From contig CAVXFM010000015.1 in assembly GCA_963760985.1 (NCBI GenBank), positions 1,240,001 through 1,304,000 of the forward strand: a stretch of DNA of 64,000 nt, given 5' to 3'. A program made the translations under genes and the position numbers. The notes beneath the pieces were generated by a model. That model did not search any database. It worked only from the letters and a program-made list of their open reading frames with translations, and had not been told where the DNA came from. Position 1 is the first letter of the stretch. Each line of letters starts with the position of its first letter. Shown here piece by piece: positions 40,841-49,070 of the stretch. The DNA is from JACRDG01 sp963760985. GTDB taxonomy: Bacteria > Desulfobacterota > Desulfomonilia > Desulfomonilales > Desulfomonilaceae.

Positions 40841-41997
40841 TAATCCTTGAGAAGTTCTCGTGCAATCACCAGCCGCTGGATTTCACTCGTACCCTCGTAG
40901 ATGCGAGTGAGGCGGACGTCGCGGTAGAAACGTTCCACAGGATAGTCCTTCATGTATCCCATGCCTCCGTGAATCTGCACGGCCATGTCTGCCACCCTGT
41001 TCACCATCTCCGAGCAGTACAGCTTGACCATGGCAGCCTCCTTCACCACCGCGGTCCCCGTGGTATCCCTCAGCCAGGCAGCGTGGTGGACCATGTGGCG
41101 GCCCGCATAAATCTGCACGGCCATGTCTGCCAGCATGGACTGGATGGCCTGAAAGTGAGCAATGGGCTTGCCGAATTGCACGCGCTGCTTTGCATAGTCG
41201 AGGGAGAGTTCCAACAGCTTTTCCGCGGATCCCAGTGCCGCGGCCCCGAGCGTGAGCCGTCCCTTGTCGAGGGTTTTCATGGCCGTCCGAAAACCTTGAC
41301 CCACGTTCGCTTCCCCGCCGATCACGTTCTCTGCAGGGACCTGGCAGTTGTCAAAAATCAATTCGCAGGTATGCGAACCTCGCATGCCCATCTTTCGTTC
41401 AATGGTGCCCACATAGAAACCGGGAAAGGTCTTCTCCACTACAAAAGCCGTGATGCCCCCTTTTGCCTTCTTGGTTCGGTCGGTGAGCGCAAACACCGTG
41501 GCCATGTCGGCGATGTTTCCATTGGTGATGAAATGCTTGCGACCGTTGAGCACCCATCGGTCCTGGTCGCGCACCGCGGTAGTCTTCAGGTTGGCGGCAT
41601 CGGAACCTGCTTCCGGTTCTGTCAGGGCAAAGCATCCGAGCCATTCTCCTGATGCGAGCTTTGGCAAGTATTTCTGTTTTTGCTCGGAAGTGCCGTCCAG
41701 GACAATTCCCTGAGACCCGATCCCGTTGTTTGTGCCGATGCGCGTGCGAAAGCAGGCATTCACTTTGGCAAGTTCCTCGAAAACCAGGCACTCTCCCAGA
41801 CACCCGAGGCCCAGCCCGCCATACTCCTCAGGTATGCCGAGGCCGAACAGGCCAAGTTCCCGCATCTTTTGCACCACATCCTCGGGGATACGATCCTCTT
41901 CCTCCACTTGCCGGCTGATCGGTTCCAGGTCCTGTTTTACAAAGCGCCGGACCGTGTCCTTCATCATGCGCAGATTTTCCGGTATTTCAAAGTCCAT
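40840..41997 (-). CDS. Acyl-CoA dehydrogenase
   Basis: FAD enzyme for the first step of beta-oxidation, 385 aa. CFALTEPEAGSDAANLKT (FAD/substrate motif), KHFITNGNIADMATVFAL, CQVPAENVIGG, MAVQIHGGMGYMKDYPVERFYRDVRL and the catalytic-base region IYEGTSEIQRLVIARELL. ATG 41997 is the family start; upstream frame to 42156 is not conserved and the ribosome site is weak. First enzyme of a run with hbd and two thiolases, forming a near-complete spiral lacking enoyl-CoA hydratase. Confidence 0.92.
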   Translation of the reverse strand: MDFEIPENLRMMKDTVRRFVKQDLEPISRQVEEEDRIPEDVVQKMRELGLFGLGIPEEYGGLGLGCLGECLVFEELAKVNACFRTRIGTNNGIGSQGIVLDGTSEQKQKYLPKLASGEWLGCFALTEPEAGSDAANLKTTAVRDQDRWVLNGRKHFITNGNIADMATVFALTDRTKKAKGGITAFVVEKTFPGFYVGTIERKMGMRGSHTCELIFDNCQVPAENVIGGEANVGQGFRTAMKTLDKGRLTLGAAALGSAEKLLELSLDYAKQRVQFGKPIAHFQAIQSMLADMAVQIYAGRHMVHHAAWLRDTTGTAVVKEAAMVKLYCSEMVNRVADMAVQIHGGMGYMKDYPVERFYRDVRLTRIYEGTSEIQRLVIARELLKD

Positions 41998-42367
41998 ATG
42001 GTTCACCAGTGCATGAAATCGGGTGGTATTCCGCCTCGCTACATCGGTTTTACCGAGAAAGAAGCAACTCTTGTGCCATTGGAATTCTCGGAGACAAACC
42101 TCAGCAGAAGCGAAGAATTTCATTGACGATTTTGGGTCTAGCCCAAGTGACATCACAGGTGACTCATAGGCATCGTCTGTAGAGCCAGTTATACACTCTG
42201 AGGCTTCAGGACTGAAATGATGATGAAATCATTGGGGAAATACGAGAGTACGTAAGGTGTAGAGAATATTCGACGTGTAGATACATATCTACATATACCG
42301 GTGGACAAAATCCCTATGTGTGTGATTCTTCTTCGGAACATGTAAGTTCACACACCCAACCTAGACA
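41998..42367. other. Leader region of the beta-oxidation run
   Basis: 370 bp between the membrane-protein gene and the dehydrogenase. Holds the palindrome at 42276-42293. No convincing sigma54 (GG-N10-GC) promoter was found in spite of the activator gene nearby. Confidence 0.45.
42276..42293. promoter_or_regulatory. 18-bp palindromic operator candidate
   Basis: TGTAGATA-CA-TATCTACA, perfect 8-bp arms. On the minus strand it follows TTGTCC by 17 bp and overlaps the position expected for a -10 box, so a bound repressor could block the acyl-CoA dehydrogenase operon. Confidence 0.5.
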
Positions 42368-42751
42368 TTAATGCCGACAAGCGTCTTGAACTGATACATA
42401 GCAGAGTGCAATCAGTAGCAGGGCAACTATTCCATAGGTCACTATGTACGCTGCTTGTGTTCCGGGTGGCCCAGGACGTTGATCAATCTGTCCCGATAGA
42501 CTTCCTACGAGAAACAGGAAACAAACGACAACATTCACACCTGCATTTGCCCAGCCTTCCGTCAAAACACCCAGCGAAAGAAGCACCGCGGTTGCCAGCA
42601 AAGCGATGCATAATACCAGTGGAAAAATAACCGTTCCCACAGAGCGAGATTGTTTTTCCTGCGAATAGTAGACTCTTACAGCCAGAAAGAGGAAAAAGCC
42701 TCCCATGAGAAGGTTACTGATTGCTGCGGCTGAGACTGTGAAGGTCTCCAT
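42368..42751 (-). CDS. Small integral membrane protein, unknown
   Basis: 127 aa with four hydrophobic segments (about residues 8-28, 40-62, 68-88, 102-122). Good ribosome site AAGGAGT before ATG 42751. No family recognised. On the same strand as the beta-oxidation genes but separated from them by 370 bp. Confidence 0.6.
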   Translation of the reverse strand: METFTVSAAAISNLLMGGFFLFLAVRVYYSQEKQSRSVGTVIFPLVLCIALLATAVLLSLGVLTEGWANAGVNVVVCFLFLVGSLSGQIDQRPGPPGTQAAYIVTYGIVALLLIALCYVSVQDACRH

Positions 42752-42778
42752 TACATACTCCTTGCTATAGACGCGAAG

Positions 42779-42979
42779 CTATTCTTTAAGCCTAGTCTTC
42801 TCCTCTTTCTCGGCTTGCATCGCTTCCTTCTTCTTCGGTTTCACCTTCAAGAGAAAGATTGGAGCTACATTGAGTTCAAGAGGACGCTGAGAGATCATTT
42901 CCGGTTCCGAGCCTGAGCGCTTCTTCTCTGGTTTAGTCGTTTGCGTGGTCATGTGGAGGGGGCTCTCGCTTTGAGTCAT
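42779..42979 (-). CDS. Small basic hypothetical protein
   Basis: 66 aa, Lys/Glu-rich (LKVKPKKKEAMQAEKEEKT), possible start ATG 42979. The frame continues upstream inside the sigma54 regulator, where it is only a shadow. Ribosome site weak; may not be a real gene. Confidence 0.3.
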   Translation of the reverse strand: MTQSESPLHMTTQTTKPEKKRSGSEPEMISQRPLELNVAPIFLLKVKPKKKEAMQAEKEEKTRLKE

Positions 42980-43028
42980 TTTACATGTGGAACCATTCCT
43001 GTACAAGCGAGAAGATCGGCCCCTCAAG

Positions 43029-44423
43029 TCAGGGCTTTTGCCTGGTGTCAAGACCGTGGCGCCGCATTTTCTGATACAGTCCGGTGCGGTGAATGCCGAG
43101 CATCCGCGCAGCCTCGGTGCGATTTCCTCCTGTAAGGCTGAGCGCACGCCGAATAGCCCGGAGTTCGGCCGAGGCCAATTCTTCTTTGAGCGAGAGAAGC
43201 GGTTCGTGCACAGGAGTGAAAGCCGCGCCCTCCCTGATTTCCAGAGGCAAATGCTCTTCGCGTATCGGACCTTCAGCGGCCATGGATGCGGCCCGCTCCA
43301 ACACATTGCGCAGTTCCCGCACGTTTCCCGGCCAGTCATAGGCAGCAAGCCGGCTCATGGCCCGAGAGTCTATCCGAAGGGGACGGCTGGAGCGATCTCG
43401 TATGTCAGAAAGAAAGTGATAGGCCAGCCTGGGGATGTCGGTCCTGATCTGCCGAAGCGGCGGTGTCTTGAGCAGGAAGATGTGCAAACGGTAGTACAGA
43501 TCTTGCCTGAATTCGCCCCGAGCCAGCATGGCCTCGAGATCGCGGTTGGTCGCGGCAATGACTCTGAAATCCAGTTTCAAGGTGCGGGTGCCGCCCACTC
43601 GTTCCACTTCATGGTCCTGAAGGACCCTCAGAAGTTTGGCCTGGAGAGAGAGGGGAAGCTCTCCCACTTCGTCGAGAAAGATGGTGCTTCTCTCAGCCAG
43701 TTCGAACTTGCCGGGCTTGCCCTTGGCACTCGCTCCCGTGAATGCGCCTGCTACGTAACCGAACAATTCGGATTCGAAGAGTTCGTGAGGGATGGCCGCA
43801 CAGTTTACCCGTACCAAGGGCCGTTCCCGGCGAGCGCTCAACTGATGTATCGCGTGTGCAAAGACTTCCTTGCCCGTTCCGGTCTCCCCTACGATCAAGA
43901 CCGGAAGGTCCGAGGCTGCGGCCCGCACCGCGGTTTCCTTGGCCTCGTGCATGAGAGCGGACTCCCCTACTACCCCTTCCGGAGAGTACCGACTGCGATA
44001 AGCCTGTTGCAGCTCCTTTTCGTAATAGTCTAAACGACCCTGTAAGACTTCTACCTGACGAACCAGCTCCTTGACTTTCTCCGGATCCCAAAACATCAGC
44101 TTTGCCACGGCTCCGATCACATTTCCCTGTGCGTCGCGCAACGGAATACGGGCAATGATCCGCCCTTTGCCCTTTAACCGGAAAAATCTGCCGATTTCCG
44201 CCTTTCCTGTCTCAAGGACTCGCAGAAGCTCGCTTTCAGGGTTGAGTTCCAGGATGTTTCGGCCGATAGCTTTTCGCCGGGAAACTTGGTAAAAGGCTTC
44301 GTCCGATTTGCTCATGTACCGGACAATCCCTTGGGCATCCACGACGATTTGGGATTCATGCGGGTTGTCTAGTAATGCTTCAAGGAGTTCCGGGGGAATG
44401 GCGCGATAGGGTAACTCGGACAT
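43029..44423 (-). CDS. Sigma54-dependent transcriptional activator with PAS domain
   Basis: Enhancer-binding protein, 464 aa. N-terminal PAS (SQIVVDAQGIVRYMSKSDEA), coiled linker, AAA+ domain with Walker A GETGTGKEV, GYVAGAFTGA (the sigma54-contact loop), Walker B IFLDEVGELP, and a Fis-type HTH (NRTEAARMLGIHRTGLYQKM). Complete. Frequently such regulators control nearby acyl-CoA degradation genes, but no -24/-12 promoter was found upstream of them. ATG 44423 has GAGAG upstream. Confidence 0.9.
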   Translation of the reverse strand: MSELPYRAIPPELLEALLDNPHESQIVVDAQGIVRYMSKSDEAFYQVSRRKAIGRNILELNPESELLRVLETGKAEIGRFFRLKGKGRIIARIPLRDAQGNVIGAVAKLMFWDPEKVKELVRQVEVLQGRLDYYEKELQQAYRSRYSPEGVVGESALMHEAKETAVRAAASDLPVLIVGETGTGKEVFAHAIHQLSARRERPLVRVNCAAIPHELFESELFGYVAGAFTGASAKGKPGKFELAERSTIFLDEVGELPLSLQAKLLRVLQDHEVERVGGTRTLKLDFRVIAATNRDLEAMLARGEFRQDLYYRLHIFLLKTPPLRQIRTDIPRLAYHFLSDIRDRSSRPLRIDSRAMSRLAAYDWPGNVRELRNVLERAASMAAEGPIREEHLPLEIREGAAFTPVHEPLLSLKEELASAELRAIRRALSLTGGNRTEAARMLGIHRTGLYQKMRRHGLDTRQKP

Positions 44424-44542
44424 GTGATCTCTCGGGAAACCGCTCGGAGGGAAAGCAACAAAAAGTGTAGAAGCGACACCACGCGTGTCACAGGTCCGGG
44501 AAGGCATGGCGTGATGCCACAACCTCCCGGGGTGATCCGTTC

Positions 44543-45010
44543 CTAAGGAATCTGCTCAATGACTGCGCTATCCAGGATCTCGATGCAACCTATCACGCTT
44601 TGAGCTCCCGGACATCCGGCAATATATACCGAGAGAGCTTGCTTGGCATCCGCTTCCTTGCCGGGTGGAACCTTCAAATGATACGTGACCCGAATGCGAG
44701 TGATCTTCAGCACACCGCTCACATCCTCGATATCACCTTCCACATCCGCCCAGAAGTGCTCCTGAGGTGTGTCAATGTGCTTTTCGGCCAGGAACCTGGC
44801 CAGCGTCCCCATCATTCAGGCCGCGATTGCCGTGATCATGTGATCCAGCGTGGCCGGATGCTCCTCCTCCGGCTCAACTTTGTAAAAGTCCTTGATCCCG
44901 CCGTGGACCCCATAATGTACTTCGCCTGGAAAGCCTTGAATAATGGCTTTTCTCGTGGGGCCTTTCTCACGGACAATCCTACTCACTGACCTGTGTACAA
45001 GAGTGCCCAT
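44543..45010 (-). CDS. OsmC-like selenoprotein (in-frame UGA at conserved Cys)
   Basis: OsmC/Ohr-fold protein, 155 codons, thiol-dependent peroxide reduction. Start ATG 45010 has an excellent site (GGGAGGTGAGA). The frame reads PATLDHMITAIAA, TGA (44816-44818), then MMGTLARFLAEKH. In the family this position is the reactive cysteine of the 'AALAAC' motif; the second Cys is present in YIAGCPGAQSVIGC. Immediately after UGA is a SECIS-like hairpin (44786-44801). OsmC-like selenoproteins are known from deltaproteobacteria. A plain nonsense mutation is the alternative but would need to hit exactly the catalytic codon beside a SECIS-like stem. Confidence 0.85.
44786..44801 (-). promoter_or_regulatory. 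SECIS-like hairpin of OsmC-like gene
   Basis: GGCCAG-GUUC-CUGGCC, six perfect G/C-rich pairs, loop beginning with G, apex about 20 nt downstream of the UGA at 44816-44818. Matches the bacterial SECIS layout. Confidence 0.75.
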
Positions 45011-45039
45011 TCTCACCTCCCGGTGAACCATGACTTGTA

Positions 45040-45073
45040 ATACCGGTTCGCCTTTGAATTTGTCACTAGGCTC
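45040..45073 (+). repeat. MITE-like element, left-end fragment
   Basis: ATACCGGTTCGCCTTTGAAT and then TTGTCACTAGGCTC match the left end of the full copy at 63686; the rest of the element is absent. Lies 30 bp upstream of the OsmC-like start. Confidence 0.65.
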
Positions 45074-45134
45074 TTTCTTGAAGCCCTCCGTTCAAAGTCG
45101 TCGGAACCGATGCATCGTGCCTGGTTCCGGCCAT

Positions 45135-45422
45135 TCAATTCTCTTCGATAATATAAGTCCCGGATATGGTCACGGCCTTCCCATGAATGATGAAGCGGGC
45201 TGCACCGCCTTCCAGTTCTACTTGAACGCGACCTTTCCACGACTTGATGGGCTTTCCGTCATTCGCATACAAGGTTATGGTGCGGTCCAAGCCGATTGCC
45301 CGGGACTCGGCATGGCTAATCTTCTGCTGTACCGAGGGCAGTTTCATATAAGCGTACAGCCCAAGTGCAAGAACAACCAGGATTGCCACACCCGCAATTC
45401 CCAGCTTGGTTTTCCACGTCAT
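45135..45422 (-). CDS. Small single-pass membrane protein
   Basis: 95 aa: one N-terminal hydrophobic helix (LGIAGVAILVVLALGLYAYM) then a beta-rich domain (ITLYANDGKPIKSWKGRVQVELEGG). Similar short membrane proteins with a 'GKxxxxWxGK' strand occur in phages and bacteria; no function assigned. GAGGGA precedes the ATG. Confidence 0.6.
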   Translation of the reverse strand: MTWKTKLGIAGVAILVVLALGLYAYMKLPSVQQKISHAESRAIGLDRTITLYANDGKPIKSWKGRVQVELEGGAARFIIHGKAVTISGTYIIEEN

Positions 45423-45526
45423 GGAGTGTCCCTCCTCTGTAAAGGATTTTCGGTTGCGTGTTGCATCGTCCCCGCGTCCATCACCGGCTCACCTGAAGCG
45501 GCCTTGATGCGTGACGCAACCGCTTC

Positions 45527-46631
45527 CTACTTCTTTTCTTGCTCTGCAGTGACACAGTACACTCCCTTGCCTTGCAATCCAGGGCCGAAGCACAGGTTGT
45601 CCGATTTGCACAGGGCTCTCCTGCGGTCACCATCCTTCCAGCGATTCACGAGATCAGGCTCTCTGATGAAAGGCCGGCTCATGGATATATAATCAGCCAC
45701 TCCGCTTTCAATCAGGGTCTCGGCCACTTTCCACGACCGTATGCCACCCACCAGGATTAACGGGACAGGTATTTCATTCTTAAAGGCCTTTGCATCCTCC
45801 CTAAAGTAGGCTTCCTGTTCCTCAGTCTTGATACCCGGTCGGCTGGGAGACAATTTACCGCCGGTAAGCAAACCCCCGCTCAGCTCGACCGCATCCAAAC
45901 CGGCATCAGCCAACCTCCGCGCGCAGTGAAGCGAATCTTCGACACTCAACCCGTGCTCCGCGAAATCCCGACAATTCAACTTGATCAATATGGGGAATTC
46001 TTCTCCCACGGCCTTTCGGATCGCCTGGTAAATTTCCAGGTGGATTCTGGACCTGTTTTCGATACTGCCTCCATATTCGTCTTTGCGACGGTTAAACGCG
46101 GGAGACAGAAATTGGCTGAGCAAGTAACCGTGCGCCGAATGGATCTGCACTCCGTCGAAACCGGCTTCTTTGGCCCTTCGGGCTGCTTCGGCACACGCAC
46201 CTACGATTTCTCGGATGTCATCCGCGGTCACCTCTTGGCAAGGCGATTTGGAGAGTCCTTCGAAATCCGAGACCACCAAAGGGGGCCGTCCTATCAAAGG
46301 CGCCAAGGCGAACCTGCCTCCGTGGGCGATCTGCAATGCTATTTTTGCACCGCTGGCATGCACTGCAGCGGTCATTTGTCGGAACCCTTCGATAAGCTCG
46401 TCTTTGTATATGCCGAGTTGCCAGGGAGCTGCCTGTCCTTCCGGCAGCACATAGGCGTGACTGGTGATGATCAGCCCCACGCCTCCCTTTGCCAGTGCAC
46501 CCAGCGTTTCGATCAATCGAGGAGTGACCGACCCGTCTGCCTGAGCCATTCCCTCCCAGGTGGCTGATCGCACGAAACGATTCGCCAACTCCATGTGGTT
46601 TATGACTGTACCTCTCAAACAATTTACTCAT
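45527..46631 (-). CDS. NADH:flavin oxidoreductase, Old Yellow Enzyme family (one frame break)
   Basis: FMN-binding TIM barrel reducing activated C=C bonds. ANRFVRSATWEGMA, QIAHGGR, catalytic pair and following motif in IHSAHGYLLSQFLSPAFNRR, YGGSIENRSR, VGGIRS, and a Cys-containing C-terminus (LCKSDNLCFGPGLQGKG). The natural start MSKLFE at 46629-46631 lies one frame away from TVINHMELANRF; the break is near 46613. Typical length (about 367 aa) and no fused Fe-S/FAD domain. Confidence 0.88.
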
Positions 46632-47000
46632 CTTCGCGGACCGCTCCTTTCCACGGGAATCGCGTACCGGCAATCCCCAAACCAAGTCCAAGAATTCGTA
46701 AGGGTCACCTCGAGGGACGAGGAATGAAGCACCAAGGCACAAAGACACAAAGAAAACGGGTAATTGGTCTTTGACCTCTTCGTGACTTTGTGGTTTGATT
46801 TTCCACGTTCCACCGAGGGTCGTACTGAACAATTACGTGGAATCTTCGTTCGGGGTACTCCCCACGTGCAGCATGCGCCAAATGTACCAGCAACAGCGCA
46901 TCGCTATGAACCGAGACGATTGTGACGAATCTTCCGCGAACGATCTTCCCTCTCCGCACCTGCGTAATTCCGTCGCGCGGGAACCAGGACTTACGGAAAG
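46632..47000. other. Intergenic with degenerate GTG/CACAAAG repeat
   Basis: No gene. Contains ACCAAGGCACAAAGACACAAAG (46731 on) and an inverted relative CTTCGTGACTTTGTGGTTT (46779-46797), resembling a degenerate short repeat seen in many genomes. Confidence 0.4.
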
Positions 47001-47673
47001 CTATTGTTCACCGATGAGTTGCTGGACGAGGAATTCGGTGAGCGCCCGAAGGCCGTGAGTAGACATATAATTGCTCGCGGACACGTCGTACAGAATCTTC
47101 GCATAGGACGGGAACTCCTCGTCTTCGCGCCAGTACACAAAGGCCACGGGAAGCCTCGGGAAGAACTTGAACACATAGGAGTCATCACCGAGATCCAGCG
47201 GCTTACCCGCCCAGCGGAATACCCTTTTAAGGCGCTCGGTTCGGGGCAGCGTAAAGAAACGCTCGAGCGCATCGCCCAGAGACCTCGCGAAATGCGCGCC
47301 CATGAATGCGCCGTTGTGCAAGGACCGACAATCAATCCACTGACCCATCACACGAACTGCGCTTCCCTGGCTTTCTGCCGCGGCAAGCAGGTGCTGTAAC
47401 ATCAGAAACCTTCATCGGCAGCGTATCCACTTCAGGATGTCCAGCCCTCACGCGATAGGGCAGCAGGTCCAGCACAAACCAACTGTGCAGAAAGGCGATT
47501 TCAACCCTGGGCACGCCGTCTGCCCGATACTTACCGTCCGTAGCCTCTGCGAGCGTAAGGGGATCGATTCTCTTGACCGATCGAAGAAGCTCTTCGTACC
47601 CGCGCTGCAGTTCATCCGCATTCTTACCCGTCAGGGCTCTCTCTTGCCACATGGCATGTTCACTCAGAGACAT
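47001..47673 (-). CDS. DUF3786 domain protein (one frame break)
   Basis: About 224 aa, DUF3786 family, uncharacterised, mostly from strict anaerobes; some members are annotated near corrinoid or Fe-S proteins. Landmarks: RIDPLTLAEATDGKYRADG, QWIDCRSLHNGAFMGAHFARS, and FPRLPVAFVYWREDEEFPSYAKILYD. The frame breaks near 47395. ATG 47673 has AGGAGGAAGGGGGA upstream. Confidence 0.8.
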
Positions 47674-47875
47674 TCCCCCTTCCTCCTCGCTCTACTGAAC
47701 GTCATGGACAATGGCGACATCAGGTCACCATCCCATTACCGGGATGGGTTCACCTCATCCTATCATGATGCAACCTTTCGGGCTATTGATCCGGAAGCGC
47801 TCTCGCGAGTGAAGACCATTCTGCCGCGCTTCAAGATCATCGGTCGTGTGCAATGAAAGCGCGGCCCAAAGCCGC

Positions 47876-48076
47876 CTAGGAGCCTGTCGCGGAACCCCTT
47901 ACATGGTTTGAATCGTGCTACGAGTATGACCCAATAAACGGTTCCACTTTTAGGGTAGGCTCCTATCAGTCTGACATACTTAGGTTTCGGTTGGCTCTAT
48001 TTCCGTAGCTTGGCGCCAACCGAGTCCATCGTGGCACGTTGCCGGGAAAGCATTGCGTTCCGCAACAGCCTGCTAG
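47876..48076. repeat. 201-bp element with imperfect terminal inverted repeats
   Basis: CTAGGAGCCTGTCGCGGAAC (47876-47895) and GTTCCGCAACAGCCTGCTAG (48057-48076) are inverted repeats with 17 of 20 matching. Inside lies a hairpin CGGTTGGC...GCCAACCG (47987-48022) and TAGGCTCCTA. The sequence TAGGAGCCTGTTGCG also occurs behind genes at 50079 and 57133. A non-coding mobile-like element is likely. Confidence 0.55.
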
Positions 48077-48149
48077 AGGCCGGATCCATTTAGCAAATAT
48101 GAGCATACGTCTTGGAACAAGCAATCAATTCCGCGAAGATTTGTCCGGA
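48077..48149. other. Short spacer
   Basis: Nothing recognised between the inverted-repeat element and the small-RNA terminator. Confidence 0.3.
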
Positions 48150-48354
48150 AAAAGAAAAACCCTCCCGGGGGAGGGTTCACAACCGAAGAAAACGACGCTT
48201 CAAATTATCCCCAGGGAAAAGGATAATAGAGCTCGTTTCAGAACCAAGTTGGTCAGAAAGGACCTCAACAACTTGATTTGCGAAACTTTACACTGGCAGG
48301 CTTCTTGTCAGAAAAAAGCCTACACAGATATATCCTGTAAAAACGCTAATGGAT
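48150..48354 (-). ncRNA. Candidate structured small RNA
   Basis: About 205 nt transcribed leftwards from a near-consensus promoter to a strong rho-independent terminator, with no open frame of note. Predicted helices in order: AGGCUUUUU-UCUGAC-AAGAAGCCU; CAAGUU...GGUC-CUUUCU-GACC-AACUUG; AUUAUCC...GGAUAAU; then the terminator. Size is close to that of 6S RNA, but I do not see its open central bubble, so the class is left open. Confidence 0.6.
48151..48177 (-). terminator. Rho-independent terminator of the small RNA
   Basis: AACCCTCCC-CC-GGGAGGGTT (48158-48177) followed on the minus strand by TTTCTTT. Very stable stem of nine pairs. Confidence 0.8.
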
Positions 48355-48360
48355 GAGCGT

Positions 48361-48389
48361 ATCCTAGACCATAAAATAGCATTTGTCAA
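48361..48389 (-). promoter_or_regulatory. Sigma70-type promoter of the small RNA
   Basis: On the minus strand TTGACA (48384-48389), 17-bp spacer, TAGGAT (48361-48366). Start expected near 48355. Confidence 0.7.
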
Positions 48390-49070
48390 GGCATAATCTT
48401 GTTAGAAAATAGGACATATAATCTGCTTATATACCAGTATGTTGCAGCAATTACTGAAGCTTTATTATTCACGACGTTGCATTACGAGCGGCTATTTAAA
48501 GCTATTCCTGTATGTCATTCTGAACGCTAACCTTTGTGAGGACCTCGGAAGCGTGGTGTCCAAAACTCGCGCGGCGCGGCGCCACATCCCCAAGGAGTAG
48601 AGTACACCTGGCACGAGGGATGCGTGCCGCGGCTTTGCTGCCACGGTGTCGTCAATATTTATCATGAGATTTTGAAATGTTAATCGTAATACATCATCCA
48701 TTATAATATAAACTAAATACTAACCGTTTGTGTTATTTGCATCTTATTGGCATATGAAAGAGAAAAGTCACAACGATAAGCAAAATTACATAAGTATATC
48801 AAGTAGTCACTCATTTTCAATGAGTCACCATATTATGGCTCTATGACTACACCTCACGATTGACAATATAGGTTGCCTATGATATTGTAGTTTTCATCAA
48901 TCTGTTTTTGCGTGAAGTCAGAAGCGTGGTTTTGTGGCTGCGCTCTTACGGGCATCGCAGTGATATAACGTCAACATGCCTGTGGTAACTCCTGCGGACT
49001 CAGGTTGTATCTCCTTACGTCAGTTATCTATTATGTGCCGCATGTAAGCGGTTTTCAAGAAGGAATGGGT
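48390..49070. other. A+T-rich intergenic region upstream of the omptin-like gene
   Basis: About 680 bp with base composition unlike its surroundings (A+T-rich, especially 48670-48900), which may mark a horizontally acquired segment. No gene found. A good plus-strand promoter lies at 48860-48888. Confidence 0.5.
48860..48888 (+). promoter_or_regulatory. Promoter upstream of omptin-like gene
   Basis: TTGACA (48860-48865), 17-bp spacer, TATTGT (48883-48888). Leaves a leader of about 175 nt before the start codon. Confidence 0.6.

Noticed and set aside
42121..42370. Sigma54 promoter for the beta-oxidation genes
   Set aside because: The only TGGC-like match (TGGCTC) does not have GC at the required distance.
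48150..48354. Assigning the small RNA to 6S RNA
   Set aside because: Length fits, but the long closing stem and open central bubble are not evident; left unclassified.
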